A stretch of DNA of 64,000 nucleotides from positions 2,976,001 to 3,040,000 of the forward strand of contig NZ_CP091786.1 of assembly GCF_022024015.1 (NCBI RefSeq). The letters are read 5' to 3'. The notes under the pieces were generated by a model. That model saw only the letters and a list, made by a program, of their open reading frames with translations, was not told the origin of the DNA and searched no databases. The DNA comes from Prevotella sp. E9-3. Lineage in GTDB: Bacteria; Bacteroidota; Bacteroidia; Bacteroidales; Bacteroidaceae. The position numbers and the translations under genes are program-made. Positions 35,583 through 44,154 of this stretch are shown here, one piece after another. Positions within the stretch are counted from its first letter, which is position 1, and every line of letters starts with the position of its first letter.

Positions 35583-36890
35583 TCATTCTTCCATTGAATA
35601 CAAGAAATCGTTGTACGGGTACTTCTGAACATGAAGTTCGCGTACCTTCTTATATAATAACGCGCGAAGCGTATCAATATTGTCTCTTTCACGAGCTGAG
35701 ATAAACAGGCAGTCTTCGTGCATCTTGGCCATCCAGGTTTTCTTCAGATCGTCCAGCGAGATATTCTCGCGTGTAGGCTCGGTGAGGTCATCTTCCTCCT
35801 GAGGAGTCCACGTATAGGCATCTACTTTATTGAACAACAGCAGACTTGGAGTCTCAGCGCATCCCAGTTCAGACAGTGTCTGTTCAACAACCCGGATCTG
35901 TTCCTCAAAATCAGGATGAGAGATATCAACTACATGCACTAACAAGTCGGCCTCACGAACCTCATCAAGGGTTGACTTGAACGACTCGACCAAATCAGAG
36001 GGCAGTTTACGGATGAAACCGACAGTATCGGCCAAGAGGAACGGCAGATTATCGATGGTCATCTTGCGTACCGTGGTATCAAGGGTGGCAAAGAGTTTGT
36101 TCTCGGCAAACACCTCGCTCTTGGTAAGCAGGTTCATCAGGGTTGACTTGCCCACGTTGGTATAACCGACGAGGGCCACACGAATCAGACGGCCACGATT
36201 CTTTCGCTGGGTGGTTTTCTGCTTGTCTATTTCAGCCAATCGCTGTTTCAACAGGGTAATACGCTGAAGGATGATACGGCGGTCCATCTCCAACTGGGTT
36301 TCACCAGGACCACGCAAGCCCACACTACCCTTTCCGCCACCAGAACCGGAGCCGCCACCCTGACGTTCAAGGTGAGTCCACAGACGCTGAAGTCGAGGCA
36401 ACATATAACGATGCTGGGCCAGTTCCACCTGTGCCTTAGCTTCTGCTGTTTGGGCACGCATAGCAAAGATATCGAGAATGAGAGAGGTACGGTCAAGAAT
36501 CTTCACACCGAGTTCTTTCTCGATGTTACGCATTTGCTTGGCCGACAGCTCATCATCGAAAATAACCATACCCACACGGTCGGGGGCATCGGTATGCTCT
36601 TCGTCAGTGAGGAATGCATCCTGCTCGTCCAACCATGCATCATAGGCATCGTCGCAATCTTTTATATACTGTTTGATTTCCTGAAGTTTTCCTGTACCCA
36701 CATAGGTCACCTGACTGGGACCTGCAACTTTCTGGGTAAACCGCTTCAGCGTACGTGCGCCTGCAGTATCGGCCAAAAACTCCAGTTCGTCGAGATATTC
36801 GTTTGTCTTAGCCTCATCCTGCTCTTTTGTAATCAGTGCTACAAGTACAGCAGTCTCGGTCTTAGCTTCTGAGATAACAAATTCTTTCAT
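35583..36890 (-). CDS. hflX: GTPase HflX
   Basis: 435 aa. HflX splits stalled or hibernating 70S ribosomes using GTP. The N-terminal nucleotide-binding domain (about 1-175), a glycine-rich linker (GGGSGSGGGKGSVGLRGPGE) and the G domain with GYTNVGKST (G1), DTVGFIRKLP (G3) and FNKVD (G4) are visible. A C-terminal tail completes the normal length. It follows lptD with 76 bp between them, which contains only pyrimidine-rich sequence. Confidence 0.96.
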   Translation of the reverse strand: MKEFVISEAKTETAVLVALITKEQDEAKTNEYLDELEFLADTAGARTLKRFTQKVAGPSQVTYVGTGKLQEIKQYIKDCDDAYDAWLDEQDAFLTDEEHTDAPDRVGMVIFDDELSAKQMRNIEKELGVKILDRTSLILDIFAMRAQTAEAKAQVELAQHRYMLPRLQRLWTHLERQGGGSGSGGGKGSVGLRGPGETQLEMDRRIILQRITLLKQRLAEIDKQKTTQRKNRGRLIRVALVGYTNVGKSTLMNLLTKSEVFAENKLFATLDTTVRKMTIDNLPFLLADTVGFIRKLPSDLVESFKSTLDEVREADLLVHVVDISHPDFEEQIRVVEQTLSELGCAETPSLLLFNKVDAYTWTPQEEDDLTEPTRENISLDDLKKTWMAKMHEDCLFISARERDNIDTLRALLYKKVRELHVQKYPYNDFLYSMEE

Positions 36891-36966
36891 TCAAGTCAAA
36901 ATCAAGTTAGTATTTCCACCTTTCATCCTCACCGTTTTCACTCTCCACTGTTCCTTTTTTCCCTTT

Positions 36967-39909
36967 TTAGTACCACTGTACAGAGTTTGAATAGCTGCTA
37001 CGCTTGTCGTACTTCAAGGCATCGGCCAAAGTGGAGGCATTGCAACGGAACGAGAAGTTATAACTGGTATAAGGTGACAACACCACTGAGCACGACATAT
37101 TGAAGCAATGCAGGTCGCGGCCCAATGAAGCGGTGGTCATTGATATTTTTTTATTTTCAAAGTCATAACCTGACGAGAAGGATATATTCCAACCATCACT
37201 GAGTCGGATATTACCACTCATATTCAAGTTTTGAGTGAACTTGTAGGGATAGCGCATGGTGCGATAGTTGAACTTCGACTTATCGACATCCTCGCGCATC
37301 GTAACACCATATCCGAAACTCAGCGACCAGGGTAGTGAGAACTTCATATAACCATCCTCATCAGTTTCTGCCTTGCCGGCATTCTCCTTCCTAGCGCCAT
37401 GACGACCCGCATCGAGGTCCTTGTCAATATTGGTCTCGGTGTCCATATCGTCCTCCTCGTCATAGTCCTTCTGGTCTTCGTCTTTTTTCTTGGGGCGCTC
37501 ACCTTTGAGCCAACTGATCAGTTTCTGGACCTTATCACTGCTGATGGTATAGGACAGGTTTTGAGACATTCCCTGGAAGCGTCCCCACTTTCCTTGCTCC
37601 CAATAGGTGGTATGCTCACTCACACGTGGAGTTGCTCCCACTGAATCGGCCTCGTAAACATAACTGGCGAATACGGCGTTCATGTTGAAGGTATAGCTCT
37701 TTGTGAGTTTCAATCGCAAACGCATGCTCAAATCACTCCACGGACGTACATCAGCGGCCATATTATACGACATTGAAGCGCCTAATTCGTCAATCAGACT
37801 GATTTTCTTGAATCCGGTAGAGTCGTCGTCACTCTTTAGCTTCATCTCCACGTTATTGCCGATATCAAAGGCAATACTACCGGTTTTTCCCTTACCAGGC
37901 ACTCCATATAGCTGACCCTGATAGGGAGAGTATTCAACTAGTGTCACATTGCCATTGGCATCTGTACGCTGATAGCTATCGTAATAGCCGTAGCGTGAAG
38001 CACTGAAGTCGGGGGCATAACTGAAACTGATCTGTGGAGAGAACACGTGACGGATGGCATCAATCTTATCGCCAAAAATTTTGCGCGAAGGGATATAGAA
38101 GCCATACAACTTTGTAGAGGCTGACAGCGAGAGGTTCCAGTTGTACACATTATAGAAGCCATAGGTAGTATCAGCCACTTCCTTCATCTCAGTGGCATCC
38201 CAACTACGATAAACCTTGTTGGTATAGGTTCGATCTGTGAAGTTGAACGAAGGATTGATATTGATGTAGTTCAACAGAACAAAATTTCCACTAATGGGGA
38301 TGCTGTGCTGCATTCCGTTTTTCCAGTCCTTTATCAAGTCAGAATGCATAATCTTATCTTCCTTCGTATTGATAGAATTACTGAAATGACCGGTATAGCT
38401 CAACGACAGCTTCTCATACCAGCGTTCCTTACCTGCCATTTTCTTGCGCTTGAAAGGATAGAAGCGCGAGATGCTGATGTTCAGATCGGGGAATGTTACT
38501 GCTATCGAGGAGTCACGCATGTTCTGCGTAAGGTTCATCGTAGTAGAAAGCGACAAACCTATGCTTGAGAAGCCGGTACTATAGCTCACAGACGATGTAC
38601 GTGTGGATTGGGTCATCGCCTGTGGATTATACATTGAAGTAAGGTTGTTGCGCTCGTAACTGCTGGTTGCGAAGTTCACCGATGCCGAGAGGTTTGAATA
38701 AGGATTGGCCTTCGCATCCTGTCGGTGACTCCATTGAATCTTGAAACTAGTCTGCTTGGCATAGTCTGGCATATTCTTCTCGCCCGTGATGGTATTCTGG
38801 TAACTACCATAGAACGAACCTGCATAGCGATAGCGTTTCTTATAGTTGGAAGAGCCTGAAAGGCCCCATGAACCTTTCGTATAGATTTCGCCAATAAGTT
38901 TCAAATCCATCTGATCGCTCAAAGCGAAATAATAGCCGCCATCGCGCAAATAGAAGCCACGTTCGGTCTCGTCTCCATAGGTTGGCATGATGAAACCACT
39001 GGAATAGCTCTTTGTAAAGGGAAAGAAACCATAAGGAATAGCAAACGGAACCGGAACATCACAAACTACCAGATAAGCCGGTCCAAACACTACATCCTTT
39101 CCTGGGCGCACCTTTGCACGGGAAAGAGCAAGGTAGAAATCGGGATGAGGGTCATCACAAGTGGTGTAACGACCATGACGAAGATACAGATTGCCCTCGC
39201 TGTCGCGTTTAGAAAGTTCACTAGTCAGGAATCCGTCTTCCTGCTCAGTATATACCTGCTGAATAAGTCCTTTCTTTGTTTTGAAATTGAAGGCCATCGT
39301 ATCACTCTCATAGGTATCATTGCCCATTTTAAAGACGGGAAGGCCTTTCATTCCACTTAGCTCTGATGTATCGCGAGCACCAGTGGCATGCACCATCGAA
39401 GAGTCAAGGTTCAATGAAATATGCTCACTCTGAAGGTCCATGTTCTGATACTTCACATTCGATGATCCGTAAAGGAAAGCCATTCCGGTACCAGCTTCAT
39501 AAATCAATGAGTCTTCAGCAGAAAAAGTTACGGGCGAGTCGATACCATTCTTTCGCTGTCGGTTCACACTATCAGCCTGCAACGAGTCTTCAATGGCTTT
39601 ATTGTGTTTCCAAATAGCCAGTTCAAGCGAATCCATACCAATGGTATCGGGCCAAACGGTGGCCAGAGAGGCAAGCGAGTCAATGTTCAGACTGTCAATA
39701 AAACCAAGGTGAGGCTGAAGAATGGAAGTGTCGGATAACAGAAATTGAGCAGGAATAAGAGGACGAAGGAACGTATCTTGCAGACTCGTCCCTTGAGCTG
39801 TGCCTCGCATTCTGCTCGCCGAATTCTCGTATCTTGAATTCTCATAGCTCCCTGCCATCACAAATATGAAAGCAAAGAGCAGTAAAAGAATGACCGACTT
39901 TCGTTTCAC
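36967..39909 (-). CDS. lptD: LPS-assembly outer-membrane protein, Bacteroidetes LptD type
   Basis: 980 aa from GTG at 39909. The frame extends 42 codons further, but that part contains the TACTTTTG promoter box, while GTG gives a proper signal peptide (VKRKSVILLLLFAFIFVMAG). Residues about 160-330 are the OstA/LptA-like periplasmic domain (AFLYGSSNVKYQNMDLQSEHI and similar), then an LptD barrel with PYGFFPFTKSYSSGF. The last residues are QWY, an aromatic end typical of outer-membrane barrels. It inserts lipopolysaccharide in the outer leaflet. The GTG lies 5 nt after the -7 box, so the message appears leaderless. Confidence 0.9.
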   Translation of the reverse strand: MKRKSVILLLLFAFIFVMAGSYENSRYENSASRMRGTAQGTSLQDTFLRPLIPAQFLLSDTSILQPHLGFIDSLNIDSLASLATVWPDTIGMDSLELAIWKHNKAIEDSLQADSVNRQRKNGIDSPVTFSAEDSLIYEAGTGMAFLYGSSNVKYQNMDLQSEHISLNLDSSMVHATGARDTSELSGMKGLPVFKMGNDTYESDTMAFNFKTKKGLIQQVYTEQEDGFLTSELSKRDSEGNLYLRHGRYTTCDDPHPDFYLALSRAKVRPGKDVVFGPAYLVVCDVPVPFAIPYGFFPFTKSYSSGFIMPTYGDETERGFYLRDGGYYFALSDQMDLKLIGEIYTKGSWGLSGSSNYKKRYRYAGSFYGSYQNTITGEKNMPDYAKQTSFKIQWSHRQDAKANPYSNLSASVNFATSSYERNNLTSMYNPQAMTQSTRTSSVSYSTGFSSIGLSLSTTMNLTQNMRDSSIAVTFPDLNISISRFYPFKRKKMAGKERWYEKLSLSYTGHFSNSINTKEDKIMHSDLIKDWKNGMQHSIPISGNFVLLNYININPSFNFTDRTYTNKVYRSWDATEMKEVADTTYGFYNVYNWNLSLSASTKLYGFYIPSRKIFGDKIDAIRHVFSPQISFSYAPDFSASRYGYYDSYQRTDANGNVTLVEYSPYQGQLYGVPGKGKTGSIAFDIGNNVEMKLKSDDDSTGFKKISLIDELGASMSYNMAADVRPWSDLSMRLRLKLTKSYTFNMNAVFASYVYEADSVGATPRVSEHTTYWEQGKWGRFQGMSQNLSYTISSDKVQKLISWLKGERPKKKDEDQKDYDEEDDMDTETNIDKDLDAGRHGARKENAGKAETDEDGYMKFSLPWSLSFGYGVTMREDVDKSKFNYRTMRYPYKFTQNLNMSGNIRLSDGWNISFSSGYDFENKKISMTTASLGRDLHCFNMSCSVVLSPYTSYNFSFRCNASTLADALKYDKRSSYSNSVQWY

Positions 39910-39914
39910 GCTTG

Positions 39915-39922
39915 CAAAAGTA
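39915..39922 (-). promoter_or_regulatory. -7 box (TACTTTTG) of lptD, 5 nt from the GTG start
   Basis: TACTTTTG then CAAGC then GTG AAA CG. The arrangement is nearly the same as at 1604-1618 (TAACTTTG, CAGC, GTG AAA AG). Confidence 0.65.
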
Positions 39923-40024
39923 CGATTTTTTAATGAAGAATAAAGAGCGAAATACGAAGTTTTTTGTATTCTCACCTTATTAATTAACAAAGATTCGTAT
40001 TTCCAGAATCTATCAGGTTGTTTC

Positions 40025-40522
40025 CTACCCCTCAAATTGTTCTGCCCAATGCAGGAATTTTACTACGCCATCATGTCCGAATTTCTCTAAACTCTGCGCT
40101 ACTTCAAGCACACTTCTGACGTGGTCAACATCCGATTTCGAATAGAACTTATCAGCATAGCAAACAAGTTGTTCTTCAAGTGTTTCGGGTTCAAAGCCTG
40201 GCAATCCTGTTCCTGTGTGGCGCTCACAAACCCTTGCATGACGCTCAAAGCCTTCTTTTCTTAGCAATTCAGCCCCAATCTGCCCATGGCGCAAGTAGGG
40301 TTCTTCCCCAAAACAGTGGATACTTGGAGCGTTGCACCAACGTATGCCGATATCGTGAAGCATGGCAGCCTCTTCAACGAACTGCGTCTCAACAGGAAGT
40401 TCAGGGTGTTTTTTACAGATAGCCAGACAGCGGTCGGCCACCTGACGGGAATGTTTCAGAAGAACACGACGGAGTTCATCATCCTCCGGATAATATTTGC
40501 AGATAAGCGACAAGTAGTCCAT
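40025..40522 (-). CDS. HD-domain phosphohydrolase
   Basis: 165 aa. The HD motif is seen in EEAAMLHDIGIRW with upstream H (KHSRQVADRC) and downstream Asp in CYADKFYSK, giving the metal ligands of small HD hydrolases acting on nucleotides or nucleotide second messengers. It is single-domain with no signal peptide. It lies upstream of lptD, separated by 115 bp that hold the lptD promoter. Substrate is unknown. Confidence 0.88.
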   Translation of the reverse strand: MDYLSLICKYYPEDDELRRVLLKHSRQVADRCLAICKKHPELPVETQFVEEAAMLHDIGIRWCNAPSIHCFGEEPYLRHGQIGAELLRKEGFERHARVCERHTGTGLPGFEPETLEEQLVCYADKFYSKSDVDHVRSVLEVAQSLEKFGHDGVVKFLHWAEQFEG

Positions 40523-40533
40523 TAGATTTAAGA

Positions 40534-40577
40534 AAAGTGTTCCTAAAAGTTAAGGAAAGTATTCCTAAGAGTTAAGA
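40534..40577. repeat. 22-bp tandem repeat, two copies
   Basis: AAAGTGTTCCTAAAAGTTAA from 40534 (22 bp with GG) is followed directly by AAAGTATTCCTAAGAGTTAA (40556-40577 with GA). Three differences between the copies. Located between the HD gene start and the carboxylase terminator. Confidence 0.85.
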
Positions 40578-40583
40578 AAGAAA

Positions 40584-40616
40584 ATCCCTAAGGCCTGTTA
40601 TCGAGACCTTAGGGAT
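40584..40616 (-). terminator. Terminator of the carboxylase-type gene
   Basis: ATCCCTAAGG (40584-40593) pairs with CCTTAGGGAT (40607-40616). On the minus strand TTTTCTTTCTT follows. Confidence 0.75.
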
Positions 40617-40626
40617 ATATTACTGA

Positions 40627-42405
40627 TTATTTTTCACGCTCAATCCAAGCCAGCACATCGCCCTTACGGACTTTTGCGCCCTGCTTAGCCTGTACGTCAA
40701 CAAGCTTACCGCCGAGTGCAGCTGGTACAGGAACAATCTCGCCCCACTTCTCCTGCAGATAGCAGAATGTCTGACCTTCTTTATAAGTCTGACCAATGAA
40801 TGGCTCAATGCATGGAGCGCACTCACCGTCGCCATTGAACTCATAGAAAATCTGACCTGCTGAAGGAGCCACCAAAGCGTCGGCCTTAGCATGTTTCAAG
40901 GCTGCAATCTCTTCTGCTGAGACCTTACCGCCGCCAAGTTTTGCATCTTTAGCTTTCTGCAGATCAGCGAGGAATTGTTTCTTTGCCTGACCGCTCTTGA
41001 AAGGACGGTACTGTTCGGGGTGCATAGCCAGTTCGAAGAGTTCTTCGTTGTCCTGTCCGTAGTCCCATCCGTTCTCGTCCATTTCCTTCTTGAATCCTTC
41101 AAGCGCATTTGGAATGAGTGTGTGAGGATCAGCATCGGTGAACTCACGCTTCTGAGATTTTGCAAGTTCGACCAATTCAGGATCGATAGTGCCAGGCACT
41201 TTACCGCTCTTACCGAGAATCATGCCCCAGATAGCATCGTCCATCATTACGTAGCGACCCTTGCCCTGCTCCATAGTGAGAAGGTTCATCAGAGCAATGT
41301 TCTTGGTATATTGAGAGAAAGGAGTTACCAATGGGGGATAACCAACCTTTGGCCATACATACTCTACCTCGTTGAAGAGTTTCACCAGCATATCGTCCAT
41401 GGTGAGAGCAGTCTCACCCTTCTTCTCGCGCAGTTTGTTGATCATGGTCTGGATAGGACCAAGGTCGGCCATCATCGAGCCCATCATACCACCAGGCAGT
41501 CCGCAACCAAGCAACAGAGACGACATGTGCTTGTTGGCAGGATTAATGAAATAGCCCAACCATTCGTCGATAAACTCCTGTGTGAGGCTACGAGCCTGCA
41601 TATAGGCATTCATATTGATATCTTCCACCTCAAAGCCCTCGTTCTTCAGCATCGACTGAACAGAGATGATATCGGGATGAACCTTACCCCAGCTCAGAGG
41701 CTCGATAGCAGTATCGATGATATCAGCGCCATTGTTACAAACTTCGAGGATTGAAGCCATTGACAATCCGGGGCCTGAGTGTCCGTGATACTGAATGAGA
41801 ATATCGGGATGCTTGGTCTTGATAGCCTTGGTCAGTGCGCCCAGCATGGCAGGCTGTCCGATACCAGCCATATCCTTCAAGCAGATTTCTTCTGCACCGG
41901 CAGCAATCACCTCGTCAGCAATACGGCTGTAATATTCAACAGTATGCACAGGCGATGTTGTGATACAAAGTGTGGCCTGGGGAATCATACCGGCAGCCTT
42001 TGCCCACTTGATAGAGGGGATAATATTACGTGTATCGTTCAAACCACAGAAAATACGGGGAATGTCAACGCCTTGAGCTTTCTTCACTTTGTACATCAGT
42101 TCGCGAACGTCGTCGGGCACTGGATACATGCGCAAAGCGTTAAGGCCACGATCCAACATGTGGGTCTGAATACCAACTTCATTGAAAGGCTTACAGAAAG
42201 CGCGAACGGCTTCGTTTGGATTCTCGCCTGCCATCAGGTTCACTTGCTCAAACGCTCCACCATTGGTTTCTACACGGGCAAAACATCCCATGTCAATAAT
42301 AACCGGCGCAATACGTGCCAACTGATCCTTACGTGGCTGGAACTTACCGCTCGACTGCCACATGTCACGATAGACAAGACTAAACTTAATCTTTTTCTTG
42401 CTCAT
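40627..42405 (-). CDS. Carboxyltransferase/biotinyl-type subunit (oxaloacetate decarboxylase alpha or pyruvate carboxylase B type)
   Basis: 592 aa. A TIM-barrel carboxyltransferase domain (about 1-300) has the metal Asp in VYRDMWQS, the active-site lysine in ICLKDMAG and the HxH pair in YHGHSGPG. A PycOadA-type conserved domain follows to about 480. The C-terminal 75 residues have a biotinyl/lipoyl fold pattern (GQTYKEGQTF to GAKVRKGDVLAWIE), but the usual EAMKM biotin site is replaced by LQEKWGEI. It may interconvert pyruvate and oxaloacetate, or drive sodium export with partner subunits, none of which is adjacent. Whether the only nearby lysine is biotinylated is open. Confidence 0.88.
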   Translation of the reverse strand: MSKKKIKFSLVYRDMWQSSGKFQPRKDQLARIAPVIIDMGCFARVETNGGAFEQVNLMAGENPNEAVRAFCKPFNEVGIQTHMLDRGLNALRMYPVPDDVRELMYKVKKAQGVDIPRIFCGLNDTRNIIPSIKWAKAAGMIPQATLCITTSPVHTVEYYSRIADEVIAAGAEEICLKDMAGIGQPAMLGALTKAIKTKHPDILIQYHGHSGPGLSMASILEVCNNGADIIDTAIEPLSWGKVHPDIISVQSMLKNEGFEVEDINMNAYMQARSLTQEFIDEWLGYFINPANKHMSSLLLGCGLPGGMMGSMMADLGPIQTMINKLREKKGETALTMDDMLVKLFNEVEYVWPKVGYPPLVTPFSQYTKNIALMNLLTMEQGKGRYVMMDDAIWGMILGKSGKVPGTIDPELVELAKSQKREFTDADPHTLIPNALEGFKKEMDENGWDYGQDNEELFELAMHPEQYRPFKSGQAKKQFLADLQKAKDAKLGGGKVSAEEIAALKHAKADALVAPSAGQIFYEFNGDGECAPCIEPFIGQTYKEGQTFCYLQEKWGEIVPVPAALGGKLVDVQAKQGAKVRKGDVLAWIEREK

Positions 42406-42448
42406 AGTTAATTCAAAATACCTTCAAAATGTATTAAAAATGCGGGTG

Positions 42449-42456
42449 CAAAGGTA
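42449..42456 (-). promoter_or_regulatory. -7 box (TACCTTTG) of the carboxyltransferase gene
   Basis: TACCTTTG on the minus strand, 43 nt before the ATG at 42405. Confidence 0.68.
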
Positions 42457-42529
42457 CAACAATTTCCTGAATAGGCAATAAAATTGTGCTTTTTATGGCT
42501 TTTTTCTTCTTCATTGAATGCTTTTTGCT

Positions 42530-42537
42530 TACCTTTG
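42530..42537 (+). promoter_or_regulatory. -7 box (TACCTTTG) of the lipoprotein gene
   Basis: TACCTTTG, 23 nt before the ATG at 42561. It matches the divergent box at 42449-42456 exactly. Confidence 0.68.
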
Positions 42538-42560
42538 TCGCCGAAAACAAATAAAGAGAC

Positions 42561-43313
42561 ATGAAAAGATTTTCATTTCCATTGATTTTGACCGCTCTGC
42601 TGATGATGGCTTGTGGCGGTCAGCAGGAAACTGCGCCAATAGACAACAATGGTGTTGACTCGCTGTCAGCTCCACTTGAAGGTGACTCTACCATTTACGG
42701 ACTGGCCTGCGACGGATGCACTGACACCATTCTGGTGTTCCTACCTATTGACGACATTTCGGCCAACCCCGACACGTTCAACATTTTGAATGCTACGCGC
42801 CGCCGTCACATTTTCGGGCGCCTGAGTACTGGCGACAAAGTTGCCGTAGTGCGCAACGCAAAGGATTCAACCGTAGCCGACTATGTAATTGACATGGAAA
42901 ATCTTCGCGAGACGTGGTGCTACCAGGTGATGCCAACCCTTCATGTCAGGGCCGACATGGAAGGACATTCTGAGAAGCAGATCGTGAAAAACCTTCCCGA
43001 CTCAATCCAGCAACTACTCTCTATTCCCCGTGAATATAGCATTCATATAAAAGGCGATCATACTGTGCGTTCCATAGGAACCTTCAAATGGAATGAGGAC
43101 GAAGACAATGTGATAGACTATCCTCGCATTAAGCGCTATGGTCAATGGCATTTATTCAACGGTCGTCTTCTTCTCACTGAGATGGCAATGGACTCGCTGG
43201 GACAGAATCATCCTGTAAGCACCGATACCGCTGAATTCATTTTAATGAATCGTGATACACTGATTCTGCAATTCAACGACGGATTACGTCATTATTATCC
43301 AAAGAAAGAGTAA
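42561..43313 (+). CDS. Lipoprotein of unknown function
   Basis: 250 aa. Signal sequence MKRFSFPLILTALLMMAC gives a lipobox with Cys at residue 18, followed by a flexible GGQQE stretch. The mature part is mixed alpha/beta with an ending YYPKKE. No catalytic motif is recognised. It has its own promoter and is followed by palindrome array E and a terminator. The segment GLACDGCTDTILVFLPIDD (about 49-67) could hold a CxxC redox or metal pair. Confidence 0.82.
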   Translation: MKRFSFPLILTALLMMACGGQQETAPIDNNGVDSLSAPLEGDSTIYGLACDGCTDTILVFLPIDDISANPDTFNILNATRRRHIFGRLSTGDKVAVVRNAKDSTVADYVIDMENLRETWCYQVMPTLHVRADMEGHSEKQIVKNLPDSIQQLLSIPREYSIHIKGDHTVRSIGTFKWNEDEDNVIDYPRIKRYGQWHLFNGRLLLTEMAMDSLGQNHPVSTDTAEFILMNRDTLILQFNDGLRHYYPKKE

Positions 43314-43356
43314 CAGGAAAATGCGAATTACACATCAACGGTAATTCTCTCATTTT

Positions 43357-43417
43357 GAATTTTGGCCATTATTTTTCAAATTTTGGCCAAAATTCAAAAA
43401 ATAATGGCCAAAATTTA
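43357..43417. repeat. Phased palindrome array E (TTGGCCAA type)
   Basis: GGCC cores at 43364-43367, 43385-43388 and 43406-43409, 21 bp apart. Sequence between and around the cores is nearly identical to array C over about 60 bp (half form, full palindrome, mirrored half form). Unlike arrays A-C it lies between convergent genes next to a terminator. Confidence 0.92.
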
Positions 43418-43424
43418 TTTTAAT

Positions 43425-43472
43425 AAAAATTGCATTGCATCCCTATCGTTAAAGGAAAGCAATGCAATTTTT
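43425..43472. terminator. Bidirectional terminator, lipoprotein / queF
   Basis: AAAAATTGCATTGC (43425-43438) pairs with GCAATGCAATTTTT (43459-43472) with T-runs on both strands. Confidence 0.88.
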
Positions 43473-43485
43473 CATTTCTTGCAAC

Positions 43486-43953
43486 TTAAACAAGCTGATG
43501 CTGCATCAGTCGTTGTGAGGCCAGTTCTTCATACTTTGTACCAGGCTGACCATAGTTGGCATAAGGATAAATGCTGATACCGCCACGAGGCATGAAGAGT
43601 CCGATCACCTCAATATACTTGGGCTGCATCAGTTTCACCAAATCTTTCATGATGATGTTCACACAGTCCTCATGAAAATCGCCATGATTACGGAAAGAGA
43701 ACAGATAAAGTTTCAAACTCTTACTCTCCACCATACGTTCACCTGGAATATACTGAATCTTTATCTCTGCAAAGTCAGGCTGTCCGGTAATGGGACAAAG
43801 ACTGGTGAACTCAGGGCAGTTAAACTGAACCCAATAATCGTTTTCGGGATGACGGTTCTGAAATGTTTCCAGCACTTCAGGAGCATAAGTTGCAGCATAG
43901 TCGGTATCATTACCCAGCAAGTGCAACCCTTCTTGTTTTCTGTTTGTATCCAT
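43486..43953 (-). CDS. queF: NADPH-dependent preQ0 reductase
   Basis: 155 aa, the short (type I) QueF. It reduces the nitrile of 7-cyano-7-deazaguanine to preQ1 for queuosine in tRNA. The catalytic Cys is in [11 protein letters not shown], the substrate/NADPH motif is [21 protein letters not shown]. It stands alone with its own promoter; no preQ1 riboswitch is evident in the 70-nt leader. Other que genes are not in the window. Confidence 0.97.
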   Translation of the reverse strand: MDTNRKQEGLHLLGNDTDYAATYAPEVLETFQNRHPENDYWVQFNCPEFTSLCPITGQPDFAEIKIQYIPGERMVESKSLKLYLFSFRNHGDFHEDCVNIIMKDLVKLMQPKYIEVIGLFMPRGGISIYPYANYGQPGTKYEELASQRLMQHQLV

Positions 43954-44019
43954 TATTCTTGTTTTGATAAAGGGGGTTTAGCAAGTACCCCTATGTGAAT
44001 AAAAATAAAATTGAGCGTG

Positions 44020-44027
44020 CAAAGTTA
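44020..44027 (-). promoter_or_regulatory. -7 box (TAACTTTG) of queF
   Basis: TAACTTTG on the minus strand, 66 nt before the ATG at 43953. Confidence 0.68.
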
Positions 44028-44079
44028 CATATTTTATTTGAATAGCACTACAAAACATTATTAAAAATCCTTCTATTCA

Positions 44080-44111
44080 TTTGGCACATATTGTTTTTTT
44101 CTATATATTTG
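44080..44111 (+). promoter_or_regulatory. Promoter of gdhA
   Basis: TTTG (44080-44083), 20 nt, then TATATTTG (44104-44111). The ATG is 43 nt downstream. Confidence 0.75.
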
Positions 44112-44154
44112 CATCGATTTAAAACAATTTGTAACCCCAATAAATACTAAGACT

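Noticed and set aside
39910-40035. 42-residue extension of LptD
   Set aside because: It contains the TACTTTTG promoter box and overlaps the end of the HD gene; the signal peptide starts at the GTG.
1633-43417. Interpretation of the palindrome triads as a CRISPR array or as transposon ends
   Set aside because: Only three units per site with 5-bp spacers that are not unique, no cas genes, no target duplications and no transposase nearby.
44028-44103. Possible preQ1 riboswitch between queF and gdhA
   Set aside because: The queF leader is about 65 nt and I see no hairpin plus A-rich tail with the conserved preQ1 aptamer core.
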